Below, in pieces: positions 47,560-59,493 of a stretch of 64,000 nucleotides of DNA; the stretch's first letter is position 1; each line of letters begins with the position of its first letter. A model generated the notes under the pieces. The model made no database searches, was not told the origin of the DNA, and saw only the letters and a list, made by a program, of their open reading frames with translations. A program made the translations under genes and the position numbers. Location of the stretch: assembly GCF_905171765.1 (NCBI RefSeq), contig NC_053392.1:102040220-102104219 (forward strand), given 5' to 3'. This DNA is from Bufo bufo (lineage: Eukaryota > Chordata > Amphibia > Anura > Bufonidae).

Positions 47560-48350
47560 GATTTTATTTAAACCCGGCTATGGCCGAAGGACACCTCCTC
47601 AGTATTCAGAATGTGTTCTTGATATTCCTGCCTGTCTGTTCCCTGTTCAGTCCAGCTCCACCACAAGTTCTGCGTCACTACATCAGCTCTACTACACCAA
47701 GTCCAGCACCACTACATCACTGTTATGCATCAAGTCCTGTGCTCCTACTTTAGCTCTGCTATTCGAAGTCCAGCTCCATGACATCATTCTGCTGCGTCAA
47801 GTTCTGTGCAACTACATCAGCTATGATGTACCAAGTGCGGTCCATTACACCACTCTGCTGCATCAAGTACAGTGCCACCACACTAGCCTTGCTAAACCAA
47901 ATCCAGCTACACGTCATCAACCCAACTAGCTTGAAGTTCAGCTTCACTGCATCAGCTCCGCTGAATCGAGTTCTCCAGCCCTGCTACATCAGCTTGGCTC
48001 TCCTACTCCGGCTCTTTCATTACTGCACCTGCAGTGTCCCACTATGTGCTACACGTGGGCATTTACTGCTGTGTAAACTGTAAACCTTATAACAGGCTGT
48101 TGTAGATAGGAGTGTCATTATATCTATTCGCCCCTAGGTGGTGCTGGCACCACTTATACAGTGTATAGTTGAGGGTGTGCTAATACAAGTCAGTTGGGAG
48201 GAATTGGAACAGAAGGAAGGAAGTTAATGGAGGAGGTGAACAAGGAAAGTCCAGTATGTAGCTGCCACTTTAGCCCCTTGACCCTGATCAAGCTAAGGGA
48301 GCGTGGAACCAGATCTTCATAGCTACTTAGCACAGACCATTGACAGGGAT
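47560..48350 (+). repeat. LTR-like block with degenerate tandem repeats
   Basis: A TTTATTTAAACCCGGC TATA-like box near 47,565 is followed by about ten degenerate 35-48 base repeats of CTACATCAGCTCTGCTACACCAAGTCCAG (47,650-48,000). Then comes GCAGTGTCCCACTATGTGCTACACGTGGGC, similar to the LTR start at 31,177. The 128-residue open frame here follows the repeats and is not a credible protein. Confidence 0.5.
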
Positions 48351-48711
48351 CTCAAGTCTCCGGGAGGTTCAGGGAGTCTCCCGCTATTAGATAGCGGCTC
48401 CCTGACACCATGTGAAACAATATATCCTGGAAAGGTTCACTGATAGCAGAGCAGAGAGATAAGACAAGTGACAGGACAGAGAGTTTAGATTACAGGTTGA
48501 ATTAACCCTTTAGGGTCAAATTGGCTTCTCAAGGAGATACAGACATCCCAACCTGCAAAAACTCATTTCAGGGAGGTTTTCTTTTTTTTTCTTTCACAAA
48601 CTTTTTATTACATTTTCCAGACATATGCAGTATCTGCACACTTTGCTCTATGGTGTGGAGGACGGGGCTCATTACCCTGCCCCAAATTATCCTATTTATG
48701 TATATGATTAA

Positions 48712-51020
48712 AAGGATTCTGTCACCACCTATAAGCCCTGTGAGCTAAACATATGCTCATGTCCAGGGTAGCATTCTGATTTCTATGGTGGCCTTATAAA
48801 AGCTATTTGTGGCTTTATTCTGCGGAAAAACAGGTTTTACTAACCTGTCAATCATTGAATTAAGGTGCCCAAGCAAAGGAGATCTGTGGATGCATGGTGC
48901 CCGGCTGCACGCATCGCCGTTCGTGCCCAGCGCCGCCTTCTACTCCTCAGTGCCGCCTCTCCCTCTCCCTCCCTCCCGCTTTGAGATCCCGCGCGTGCGC
49001 ACAGGCTCAGCCTGATGCGCCGTTGCGGACTGCTGGCATCGGCTTATTCTTGCACTGCGCGCACGCGCCGAGAAGGGGACTCTGCTACAGGTTGCCGGAA
49101 AGGTTTACTGCGAGTAAACTAGAGATGAGAAGTTCGGATCTTTCACATGAATCAGTTCATTCACTGAGCTGACAAGAAGCAAGTGAACCGAACCTTAGGT
49201 TGCGCAATGCGCATGCGCGGATGCTTCCATTCACTCGCTGAGTCGGCTCTTGGTCTGAGTCAGGAAGTTTATTCTTTAAAACCCTGTGTGTAATTATCTA
49301 CCCCACTGTAGGGAAAAAACAAGCATCCAGGGGGTGGGAATTTAACACTGGGGTAAATAATATAATTAAAATGGAGGGTTAAATGTGTAAATGTATTTAA
49401 AAAAAATACCTCTCTCTCAATAGTTCTATAGCTACTGAATGAGACAGAAGAAGGGATGCCTTTAACATATATATCTCCTTGAGAAGCCAATTTGACCCTA
49501 AAGGGTTAATTCAACCTGTAATCTAAACTCTGTGTCCGGTCACTTCTCTTATCTCTCTGCTATCAGTAAACCTTTCCAGGATATATTGTTTCACATGCTG
49601 GTGTCAGGGAGCCGCTATCTAATAGCGGGAGACTCCCTGAACGTCGGGGAGACTTGAGATCCCTGGAGATATATATGTTAGGCTACTTTCACACCTGCGT
49701 TTGGTGCGGATCCGTCTGGTATCTGCACAGACGGATCCGCACCTATAATGCAAACACTTGGATCCGTTCAGAACGGATCCGTTTGCATTACCATGAACAA
49801 AAAAAAAAAAAAAATTTTTTTTGTTTTTTTTGTTCATGATAATGCAAACGGATCCGTTCAGACTTTACATTGAAAGTCAATGGGGGACGGATCCGTTTGA
49901 AAATTGAGCCATACTGTGTCAACTTCAAACGGATCCGTCCCCATTGACTTACATTGTAAGTCTGGACGGATCCGTTCGCCTCCGCACGGCCAGGCGGACA
50001 CCCGAACACTGCAAGCAGCGTTCAGGTGTCCGTCTGCTGAGCGGAGCGGAGGACAAACGCTGCCAGACTGATGCATTCTGAGCGGATCCGCCTCCACTCA
50101 GAATGCATTGGGGCTGGACGGATCCGTTCGGGGCCGCTTGTGAGAGCCTTCAAACGGAACTCACAAGCGGAGCCCCGAACGCTAGTGTGAAAGTAGCCTT
50201 AAAGGCATCCCTTCTTCTGTCTCATTCAGTAGCTATATAACTATTGAGAGATATGTATTTTTTTTAAATACATTTACACATTTAACCCTCCATTTTAATT
50301 ATATTATTTACCCCAGTGTTAAATTCCCACCCCCTGGATGCTTGTTTTTTCCCTACAGTGGGGTAGATAATTACACACAGGGTTTTAAAGAATTAACTTC
50401 CTGACTCAGACCAAGAGCCGACTCAGCGAGTCAGCAAGTGAATCGAAGCATCCGCACATTGCGCAACCTAAGCTTCGGTTCACTTGCTTTTTGTCAGCTC
50501 AGCGAATGAACCGAAGATTTGATTCATGATTCGGTTCATTTGAATGAACTGATTCAAATGAACCGATTCATGTGAAAGATCCGAACTTCCCATCTCTAGT
50601 TTACTCGCAGTAAACCTTTCCGGCAACCTGTAGCAGTGTCCCCTTCTCGGCGCGTGCGCACAGTGCAAGAAGAAGCCGATGCCAGCAGTCTGCAATGGCG
50701 CATCAGGCTGAGCCTGTGCGCACGCGCGGGATCTCAAAGCGGGAGGAGGGGGAGGGAGGGAGGGAGAGGGAGAGGCGGCACTGAGGAGTAGAAGGCGGCG
50801 ATAGGCACGAACGGCGATGCGTGCGGCCAGGCACCATGCATCCACAGACCTCCCCTGCTTGGGCACCTTAATTCAATGATTGACAGGTTAGTAAAACCTG
50901 TTTTTCCGCAGAATAAAGCCACAAATAGCTTTTATAAGGCCACCTTAGAAATCAGAATGCTGCCCTGGACATGAGCAGATGTTTAGCTCACAGGGCTTAT
51001 AGGTGGTGACAGAACCCCTT
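48712..51020. mobile_element. TTAA-flanked element forming the palindrome arms
   Basis: TTAA at 48,708-48,711 and 51,021-51,024; ends AAGGATTCTGTCACCACC and GGTGGTGACAGAACCCCT. Arms carry GC-rich blocks with TGCGCATGCGCG (49,208-49,219) and a nested CTAGAGATGAGAAGTTCGGATC hAT-like stretch (about 49,118-49,240 and 50,400-50,600). Because the flanks are also inverted, the TTAA pair may not be a simple TSD. Confidence 0.65.
49681..50198. mobile_element. Harbinger-like MITE rich in GGATCCG
   Basis: TTA at 49,678-49,680 and 50,199-50,201. Ends GGCTACTTTCACACCTGCG and CGCTAGTGTGAAAGTAGCC match the 41,213 MITE. ACGGATCCGT-type motifs recur more than ten times. Sits in the loop of the large palindrome. 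Confidence 0.88.
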
Positions 51021-51735
51021 TAATCATATACATAAATATGATAATTTGGGGCAGGGTAATGAGCCCAGTCCTCCACACCATAGAGCAAAGTGTGCAGATA
51101 CTGCATATGTCTGGAAAATGTAATAAAAAGTTTGTGAAAGAAAAAAAAAAGAAAAAAAAACTCCCTGAAATGAGTTTTTGCAGGTTGGGATGTCTGCATT
51201 GAGTCAATGTCTGGATAGAGAGCAAGTCTAGTGGAGATAGAAACTGCATTAGTTTATGGACTCCACAGCATCAGTGACTGGGAGAGGGCTAAAAGCACCT
51301 GGACACAGCCGGACGACTAGGAGATAAGTTGTCTATTACCACATGCCCCTATGGATATTGTGGATCAGAGTTTATGGAAGCATTCCTGCACAAATAATGG
51401 AGCAGAGGATTTTGCCTGCCGTTAGGGAGACCGCCATGTGGAATGCTAATTATAAGTAAGAAGTTATTATTAGTGATGGACGAACATCTGCTGGGACAGT
51501 TCGCGAACGCGATCAAATGTTCGCGAACCGCAAGTTCGCGGCGGGTCCCATTCATTTTAATGGCAGGTGAACCTGAAAAACCTTCAGCTCATATTTGCAG
51601 CCAAGAAATAATTACTAGAAGTGCACAAATAGTCCCACAACATGGACAGTGACATACCAGATGTATTATTCAAATTTGCAATCTCCATTTATTATTTTTT
51701 TCAATGCAAAATATCGGCAATATAATTTTCACGTA

Positions 51736-51747
51736 CGCGCATGCGCA
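51736..51747 (+). promoter_or_regulatory. NRF1-type site
   Basis: CGCGCATGCGCA fits YGCGCAYGCGCR exactly. It lies in the hAT element; occupancy unknown. Confidence 0.5.
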
Positions 51748-52150
51748 AATGCACTATCCAGTACCCAAATGCACTATAAAGAAAGTATATTGGTATATAA
51801 CACCCTGCTTCTATCTGTTTTTTTGGGGGGGACTGGTATATCACACCAGTAGAAATTATTTGTTTCAATAACGCTTGCCCCTCTATATACCTGCAGTATT
51901 GCAGCAGAACCGCACACAACTGCCGCACAATACAAATGCACTATAATATACTTTCTAACATAGAAAGTATATTATAGCATTGTACAAGGAAGGCAATCCA
52001 TTAGAATATACATAAAGATAAAATGTAACCTTTAATAATTTTACTATGAGGGTCTATTCACACGTCAGTAAGTGTTTTGCGGATCTGCAAAACACGGACA
52101 CTGGCAATGTGCATTCCGCAATTTGCGGACCGCACATCGCCAGCACTATA

Positions 52151-53541
52151 CAGGGAGTGCAGAATTATTAGGCAAATGAGTATTTTGACCACATCATCCT
52201 CTTTATGCATGTTGTCTTACTCCAAGCTGTATAGGCTCGAAAGCCTACTACCAATTAAGCATATTAGGTGATGTGCATCTCTGTAATGAGAAGGGGTGTG
52301 GTCTAATGACATCAACACCCTATATTAGGTGTGCATAATTATTAGGCAACTTCCTTTCCTTTGGCAAAATGGGTCAAAAGAAGGACTTGACAGGCTGAGA
52401 AAAGTCAAAAATAGTGAGATATCTTGCAGAGGGATGCAGCACTCTTAAAATTGCAAAGCTTCTGAAGCGTGATCATCGAACAATCAAGCGTTTCATTCAA
52501 AATAGTCAACAGGGTCGCAAGAAGCGTGTGGAAAAACCAAGGCGCAAAATAACTGCCCATGAACTGAGAAAAGTCAAGCGTGCAGCTGCCAAGATGCCAC
52601 TTGCCACCAGTTTGGCCATATTTCAGAGCTGCAACATCACTGGAGTGCCCAAAAGCACAAGGTGTGCAATACTCAGAGACATGGCCAAGGTAAGAAAGGC
52701 TGAAAGACGACCACCACTGAACAAGACACACAAGCTGAAACGTCAAGACTGGGCCAAGAAATATCTCAAGACTGATTTTCGAAGGTTTTATGGACTGATG
52801 AAATGAGAGTGAGTCTTGATGGGCCAGATGGATGGGCCCGTGGCTGGATTGGTAAAGGGCAGAGAGCTCCAGTCCGACTCAGACGCCAGCAAGGTGGAGG
52901 TGGAGTACTGGTTTGGGCTGGTATCATCAAAGATGAGCTTGTGGGGCCTTTTCGGGTTGAGGATGGAGTCAAGCTCAACTCCCAGTCCTACTGCCAGTTT
53001 CTGGAAGACACCTTCTTCAAGCAGTGGTACAGGAAGAAGTCTGCATCCTTCAAGAAAAACATGATTTTCATGCAGGACAATGCTCCATCACACGCGTCCA
53101 AGTACTCCACAGCGTGGCTGGCAAGAAAGGGTATAAAAGAAGAAAATCTAATGACATGGCCTCTTTGTTCACCTTATCTGAACCCCATTGAGAACCTGTG
53201 GTCCATCATCAAATGTGAGATTTACAAGGAGGGAAAACAGTACACCTCTCTGAACAGTGTCTGGGAGGCTGTGGTTGCTGCTGCACGCAATGTTGATGGT
53301 GAACAGATCAAAACACTGACAGAATCCATGGATGGCAGGCTTTTATTGCACAGTAATAGTCACCTGCACACACAGATATCCCCCTAAAATAGCTAAAACT
53401 AAAAACAAACTAAAAACTACTACCAAAAATATTCAGCTTTGATATTAATGAGTTTTTTGGGTTCATTGAGAACATGGTTGTTGTTCAATAATAAAATGAA
53501 TCCTCAAAAATACAACTTGCCTAATAATTCTGCACTCCCTG
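52151..53541 (+). mobile_element. DD37E Tc1 element, second copy, defective
   Basis: TA at 52,149-52,150 and 53,542-53,543; ends CAGGGAGTGCAGAATTATTAGG and its complement. Close to 99 percent identical to 12,482-13,945 over the shared part. Confidence 0.94.
52369..53348 (+). pseudogene. DD37E transposase, broken
   Basis: Compared with the intact copy: TGA replaces the TCA codon of the TGSEK stretch (52,397), a small change near 52,779 (TTTCGAAGG for TTTTCTAAGG) shifts the frame just before WTDEM, and about 170 bases after GGCAGGCTTTT (53,344) are deleted, removing the C-terminus and stop. [11 protein letters not shown] has Tyr for the Asp of SPDLN. Catalytic residues are otherwise present. 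Confidence 0.92.
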
Positions 53542-54165
53542 TAATAGAAAATGCCTAATCTTGTCTGCAATTGCGGACAAGAATAGGACATGTTCTATTT
53601 TTTTGCAGAAACGGAAGCACGGATGCGGAAGTGCGGATCCGCAAATGCGGATGCGGACAGCACATTCCAGCCCCATTGAAATTGAATAGGTCTGCACCCT
53701 TTCCACAAAATTCCAGAACGGATGCGGACCCATTTTGCGGACGTGTGAATGGAAAAGATATCCCTCAAAATGAAAATAAATTAAATTATTAAAGTTAAGC
53801 AAAAAGCATAGATGTGGTAGGCAATAACAAGTGCTCGGCGGCACTAAATCAGGTGCTCGGCAGCACCAAATCAGAAACCATATGTCCTACCACACCGGGG
53901 GGCTCCAGTGCACATTGATGAGTCCTGGAGGGAAAGCAAAAACCATCTATCCCTGGGCTAGATGATGAAGTGGTATTGAAGGACAGGGTGGGCAAAGAAC
54001 TGTCCCTGATATTGCCCTACAAGGGGGTGCTATTCTGGCCCTGATAGCCTAACCATAGACCATCCGACCTGATAAGAGCGACCCCGTCCGGAACCTTACC
54101 CTATATAAAAATGGCCCTTGTTAGCCCCTAGCCCCTGACTTCCAGGTGATCACTATATAGATCTA

Positions 54166-55786
54166 CAGTCTTGTGAAAAAATTAGGACACCCTTTGAAAG
54201 CATGTGGTTTTTTGTAACATTTTTAATAAATGGTTATTTCATCTCCGTTTCAACAATACAGAGAGATTAAAGTAATCCGACTAAACAAAGAAAACTGAAG
54301 AAAAGTCTTTTCAAGATCTTCTGTAAATGTCATTCTACAAAAATGCCTATTCTAACTGAGGAAAAAGATAGGACACCCTTGCCCCTAATAGCGAGTGTTA
54401 CCTCCTTTGGCTGAAATAACTGCAGTGAGACGGTTCTTGTAGGCATCTACCAGTCTTCGACATCGGTCTGAGGAAATTTTACCCCACTCCTCAATGCAGA
54501 ACTTTTTCAGCTGTGAGATGTTTGAGGGGTTTCTTGCACGTACAGCCCTTTTCAAGTCACCCCACAGCATCTCAATGGGATTCAAATCTGGACTTTGACT
54601 TGGCCATTCCAGGACTCTCCATTTCTTCTTTTTCAGCCAATCTTTGGTTGATTTACTAGTATGTTTTGGGTCATTGTCATGTTGCATGGTCCAGTTCCGC
54701 TTCAGCTTTAATTTTCTAACTGATGGTCTCACATGTTCTTCAAGCACCTTCTGATACACAGTAGAATTCATCGTGGATTCTATGATGGTGAGCTGACCAG
54801 GTCCTGCTGCAGCAAAGCAGCCCCAAACCATGACACTTCCACCTCCATGCTTCACAGTTGGTATGAGGTTCTTTTCTTGGAATGCTGTGTTTGGTTTACG
54901 CCAAACATGTCCTCTGCTGTTGTGTCCAAATAATTCAATTTTGGACTCATCTGTCCAAAGAACATTATTCCAGAAGTCCTGGTCTTTGTCAACTTTATCG
55001 CTGGCAAATGTCAGTCTGGCCTCGATGTTTCTCTTGGAAAGCAAAGGTTTCCTCCTTGCACACCTCCCATGCAAGTTAAACTTGTACAGTCTCTTTCTGA
55101 TTGTAGAGGCATGTACTTCTACATCAACAGTAGCCAGAGCCTGCTGTAGTTCTCGAGATGACACTTTAGGGTTTTTGGATACCTCTTTTAGCATCTTGCG
55201 GTCTGCTCTTGGGGTGAACTTGCTGGGGCGACCAGTCCTGGGCATGTTGGCAGTTGTTTTGAAAGCCCTCCACTTGTAGACTATCTTCCGGACAGTGGAA
55301 TGGCTGATTTCAAAATCTTTTGAGATCTTTTTAAATCCCTTCCCAGACTCATAGGCTGCTACAATCTTTTTTCTGAAGTCCTCTGACAGCTCTTTTGCTC
55401 TCACCATGGTGCTCACTCTCACTTCAACAGTCAGGAGCACACCAAACTAAATGTCTGAGGTTTAAATAGGGCAAGCCTCATTCAACATGCAGAGTAACGA
55501 TCTACTAATTATGTGCACCTGGTGTGATATACCTGTGTGAGATCTGAGCCAATTTAAGAGGGAATACATGTGAGGGTGTCCTATCTTTTTCCTCAGTTAG
55601 AATAGGCATTTTTGTAGAATGACATTTACAGAAGATCTTGAAAAGACTTTTCTTCAGTTTTCTTTGTTTAGTTGGATTACTTTAATCTCTCTGTATTGTT
55701 GAAACGGAGATGAAATAACCATTTATTAAAAATGTTACAAAAAACCACATGCTTTCAAAGGGTGTCCTAATTTTTTCACATGACTG
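54166..55786 (-). mobile_element. Tc1 element (DD34E), full length
   Basis: TA at 54,164-54,165 and 55,787-55,788. Ends CAGTCTTGTGAAAAAATTAGGA and TCCTAATTTTTTCACATGACTG; the arms continue (GGACACCCTTTGAAAGCATG) for over 200 bases. Contains an uninterrupted transposase. Confidence 0.95.
54385..55407 (-). CDS. Tc1 transposase (DD34E), apparently intact
   Basis: 340 residues from MVRAKELSEDFRKKIVAAY (55,407); the in-frame ATG 33 bases upstream is less likely as it lies in the 5' UTR. HTH (SGKGFKKISKDFEISHSTVRK), linker RTGRPSKFTPR (AT-hook-like), second HTH region, then catalytic [28 protein letters not shown] (second Asp) and [16 protein letters not shown] (Glu) with 34 residues between. Ends VISAKGGNTRY. 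His precedes the second Asp where Gln is usual in relatives (QQDND). No stop or shift. Confidence 0.92.
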   Translation of the reverse strand: MVRAKELSEDFRKKIVAAYESGKGFKKISKDFEISHSTVRKIVYKWRAFKTTANMPRTGRPSKFTPRADRKMLKEVSKNPKVSSRELQQALATVDVEVHASTIRKRLYKFNLHGRCARRKPLLSKRNIEARLTFASDKVDKDQDFWNNVLWTDESKIELFGHNSRGHVWRKPNTAFQEKNLIPTVKHGGGSVMVWGCFAAAGPGQLTIIESTMNSTVYQKVLEEHVRPSVRKLKLKRNWTMQHDNDPKHTSKSTKDWLKKKKWRVLEWPSQSPDLNPIEMLWGDLKRAVRARNPSNISQLKKFCIEEWGKISSDRCRRLVDAYKNRLTAVISAKGGNTRY

Positions 55787-56214
55787 TATGTGTTTTTGAC
55801 TCATTATAAAAGTATATTATAAGTATATTGCACCCCTCTGTGTATCACACCTATCAATAGCACACTTATACCAGTCATTAAAAAGACTTTTGTGGCCCTA
55901 TTAGCTAGCGTTTGGTGTCTCTAACAGCCTGTCCCTGCTCCACACAACAACCTCTCCCTACATCGGCAAAACACTGAATGTAAAATGGCGGCCAGATCAG
56001 GTCTATTTATGAGGTAGGGGGTGTGTCCATGTGCTGAAACGTCTCAATTGGCTGTCCTGTACCACCTGATGGATGTGTCATGGGTCAAAGTTCTTCACAA
56101 TTTAAAAGAATATGGCGGGCGCGAATATCTCCATATGTTCGGCGAATCGCAAACACGCAAAGTTCGCCGCGAAACGACCACCGGGCGAACCGCAAGGCCA
56201 TCTCTAGTTATTAT

Positions 56215-57487
56215 ACCCAGTACCTGAGTGCTAGAGTGTGGACATAGTGTACACAGATATAGAAAGAAGGAAAACTCATCAAATTACATTTAGCAAACAC
56301 TGTTACAAGGATTACAGCTGAACTAATATTTGGATTATTACTTATGCTATGTACATGAACTGTACTGACTACTGACAATTGATCAAGTAAAAGTTCTGTT
56401 GTGTACAACAATTGACTCCTCATCCTTTCTACCACCTTATTTTGCCCCTAACGGTGCTGGTGTCACGAACACCAGGGACCCTGCCTCCAAGGCACCTAAA
56501 GACCCATTCAACCAAGGGCACCTCAACCACCATCTGGCGGGATTCCCTGGACAAATAGAGAGTGCCCCGAGGGATTTTGTGCCTTCCTTTCCTTCACTGC
56601 ACGCCGGCCCAGGGAGGCTCTGCTAACCGTGAGTAAACTGCTACTACCCCCATTGGCCCACTGTACCTCACATGTTGCCCCTGCAGACCCGGTCGCTGCA
56701 CACCAATCAGACTGCACCGCAACATCAACTCCACTATTACTGTTCAATTGTAATGCATCAATTTTACATTCTGCCACACTGACTCTCCAGCCTTGCTACA
56801 TCTGTTTTCCTCCTCCTGAACCACCACTCGTGAGGCCCAAGACCTGCTATTCCCACCAGGTGAGACACATCTTTTATCAGTGACATGATGTCCAAACCCT
56901 GCTCTGCAGACTTGTGGCCATCACACTGGATTCTTAAGTGTCTTACTACTCAGTGTCATGAGAGTTTGACATGTTTGTGTCTAGTCGTTCTCCATTTATG
57001 ACATCCTAGAAATAGTACCTCTTCAGACCATAGCAAATCCAAAAAGGAACATTTTATTTTATATTGGTTCTGTCCCACATCACCCACGTGAATTAGCCCG
57101 GGAACCACAGGAAAAATGAAGAAAAACACAATCTTTATGCCAGGTTCAATTTGTCTCAGCTATGTCATGTGAACGACCAGTGTGATTACAGAACTCTCCC
57201 GGGAAATCCTGCTAGTCATAGAAATACCTACAGTGCAATGCTCCTCGGGGCCATTTCTTATAAACAAGCCGTGTAGTGACCAGAATTCCCATAGCTGAAA
57301 TTTCTTGTACAGTTCATGGAGTTATACATAGGGGCCTATTTGTGGGGCTGATGATCTGGAAAATGATCGAACATTTGAGCGCTTGTGACTGACCGTTGCC
57401 CCATGTAAACATGCTGCTGATCGTCCGACAAATAAGCAAACACTCGTTTGTCGAAGATCATATAAGAATAAGAATCATCAGCTGTTG
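56215..57487. other. unassigned DNA with one LTR-like fragment
   Basis: 56,455-56,700 (GGTGTCACGAACACCAGGG..GAGAGTGCCCCGAGGG) matches the 3' part of the LTR-like block at 31,930-32,080. The rest shows nothing recognisable. Confidence 0.5.
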
Positions 57488-57490
57488 ACA

Positions 57491-58300
57491 GCATATCTGT
57501 AACACCCCAGAGTGGTGTTACCACTTCTGCACCTTGCTACTGTCTTTATTGGTCTAACCTCATGTCATCTTATGCATTTATTCCAGGTCCTCCACACTGT
57601 GCATTTCTAATGTTATGTAACTGTTCATGTAATGTGCCTGGTTCACCAGCAGGTGGCAGAAAACATGGCAGAGCTATATTTAGATAGAATGGAACCTTCC
57701 ATTCCATTCTAACCCCCCTCTGGAGAGAGGTGGGCAAATCCTACTTCCTGCAGGAAGGGTGGGGCAGAAGTTCTAGTCAGTCTAGTTTACCCCCATCTAG
57801 GGAAAGTATGTGCAGGGGCACGTCTCTGCTGGATGTGCCCATGCCAGCCAGAGCACCTTAAGTTCTGCTGGCCATGGAGGCCAAAGCTTGAAGCCTCAGA
57901 AGCCAGGAGGAAAGTTGCCTGGCCTAACCTAGAGTCAGACAACAAAGTGAAGTGCAGCATACAGAAGAAGCTGAGTTATACAGCTATCCTATCAGTACAG
58001 CATATTCAGAGAGAAACAATTGTAGCAGAGTGGAGTTTGCCTGCCAGTTTCATGCTAAAGCCTGCTGGAACCAAGACAAAGCCTGTAAACCGTTTTGGAG
58101 AACGTTTATGCAAAGTAAAGCTGCCATTGAACTTCATCTCAAGGTCTGGACTCAAGTTATTCTTTTATCCCTCAATTATTCCCTTAATTTATTGCTTCGG
58201 AGCCAAAGCCTGTGGTCCAGCGGTATCCAGGAAGGAGCACAGTGACACACATAAAGAGACATTTTAGGCCGCAACATACCACTTGGCATTTCCTACACCT
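57491..58300 (+). repeat. LTR-like repeat
   Basis: Begins TGTAACACCCCAGAGTGGTG, a typical TG-start LTR. A TATA-like GAGCTATATTTAGATAG at 57,671 is followed by a leader. 3' boundary and TSD not seen. Open frames in 57,833-58,267 lack motifs. Confidence 0.5.
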
Positions 58301-58900
58301 GGGATGTGAGATATATAGAGGGCCCTAGGGGGAGGCGTCTGTTAATCACATCACTTCCTGGAAACAGGAATGTCCTGCCAAGAACAAAGGAGACTGTATG
58401 TGCCCTAACAATCACTCGGTCGCGTACAGTGCTGGTGAGTTCACCAAGTACAATCCATTCGAGAATTTACATTTTTTCACATTTTGTTATGTTGCAGCTT
58501 TGTGCAAAAATGAAAAGAAAAAAAAATTCCCAGCATTCTGCACTCAGTACCTGACAAATAAAAGTCAAAACAATGTTTGAAATCTTTGCTGATTTATTGA
58601 AAATGAAAAACTAAAATCTTGCATTGACATAAGTGCTCAGACCCTTTACTTAGTTGAAGCCCCTTTGGCAGTGATTACAGCCTCCAGTCTTCTTGGGTAT
58701 GATGCCACATGGTTTGTAGACCTGGATTTGGGGATTTTCTACCACTCTTCATTGCAGATCCTCTCAAGCTCTCTCAGGTTGGATGGGACCATCGGTGGAC
58801 AGCCATTTTCCGATCTTTCCAGAGAAGTTCAGTTGGCTTCAAGTCAGGGTTCTGGCTGGGCCACTCAAAGACATTCACAGAGTTGTCCCTAAGCCGCTCC

Positions 58901-59456
58901 TGTCACAGTAGGGAGCAATGAAGCCCTGAGGTCAACCCACACCACTGTCCCTACCTATTTCCACAATCCATCCTAGATGACGCCCACAACTGGAATACCA
59001 TTCCTTGCTAACTAGGTGCTGGGACCTAAAAGGGGAAAGGTTGATGGGAGAAAACAATAAACATAGTGACAGACAGACCAAAGACTGAAGCACTGAACAA
59101 CTAGACTGGTTCTAAACCAGGTGAGACAAAACAAAATCAGCAGACAAGCTCAGAAATCATACCACTCCAAGGTCAATATTGGGAGAGTCCACCTATCCAG
59201 AATGGATGCCAAAACCCAGGGGAGTCAGTAGAACCAAAATTAGAATCCAGAAGCAGGTTCAGAAGAATAGCCAAGGTCAGAAGTCAGGACTCAGGAGTCA
59301 TATAATAAAAACAATAGTGAGGCAAGAACTACCATTCTCAGGCACTTACTGCAGTAAGCAGCCTGTTTAAATATCCTGCCTATTAGATTTTGGGACACCG
59401 ACTATGATTCTGATTGGTCGGCGTCCCACATGACCCAGAAGTGTAAGTTTGTTACA
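58901..59456 (-). mobile_element. solo LTR
   Basis: GCTCC duplicated at 58,896-58,900 and 59,457-59,461. Ends TGTCACAG and GTTACA give TG..CA on either strand. On the minus strand it begins TGTAACAAAC, has CCAATCAGAAT (a CCAAT box) and GGATATTTAAACAG (TATA) about 70-100 bases in, and ends CTACTGTGACA. The 5-bp TSD suggests a gypsy-type element. Confidence 0.8.
59370..59425 (-). promoter_or_regulatory. LTR promoter (CCAAT and TATA)
   Basis: GACCAATCAGAATC (59,409-59,422) and GATATTTAAAC (59,365-59,375) lie about 40 bases apart on the minus strand, the arrangement of an LTR U3. Confidence 0.55.
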
Positions 59457-59493
59457 GCTCCTGTGTTGTCTTAGCTATGTGCTTAGGGTCATT

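Larger units (their letters stand above)
48525..51200. repeat. large imperfect palindrome (2.7 kb)
   Basis: Arms 48,525-49,475 and 50,205-51,200 are reverse complements over nearly their whole length, including the TTAA element arms and the DNA outside them (CATCCCAACCTGCAAAAACTC against GAGTTTTTGCAGGTTGGGATG). The loop holds 49,475-49,680, which is an inverted copy of 48,350-48,540 (the DNA left of the palindrome), plus a Harbinger-like MITE. Confidence 0.9.
52048..53766. mobile_element. Harbinger-like MITE split by DD37E Tc1
   Basis: The left part GAGGGTCTATTCACACGTCAG and right part GCGGACGTGTGAATGG..CCCTCA are inverted ends; inside are GCGGATCTGCAAAACACGG and AATTGCGGACAAGAATAGGACATG. 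The right terminus is altered and the TSD unclear. Confidence 0.7.
51471..56206. mobile_element. hAT-type element (composite), TSD GTTATTAT
   Basis: GTTATTAT at 51,463-51,470 and 56,207-56,214; ends TAGTGATGGACGAAC and CAAGGCCATCTCTA. The left end has TTCGCGAACGCGATC..GTTCGCGAACCGC. It contains an MITE with a DD37E Tc1 (52,048-53,766) and a DD34E Tc1 (54,166-55,786). No hAT transposase. Confidence 0.87.

Noticed and set aside
47543..47929. 128-residue plus-strand frame
   Set aside because: It follows degenerate tandem repeats within an LTR-like block and shows no domain or conserved motif.
48894..49172. 92-residue frame with RSRACAQAQPDAPLRTAGIG and its mirror on the minus strand at 50,480-50,866
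   Set aside because: Both are readings of the same GC-rich palindrome arms; the duplicate copies show no coding constraint.
51346..51470. Possible host exon before the hAT element
   Set aside because: Short frames, no splice-site pair or recognised protein; no evidence beyond an open stretch.
57833..58267. 144-residue frame as a candidate gene
   Set aside because: Lies in an LTR-like repeat, lacks motifs, and overlaps a similar-length frame in another phase.
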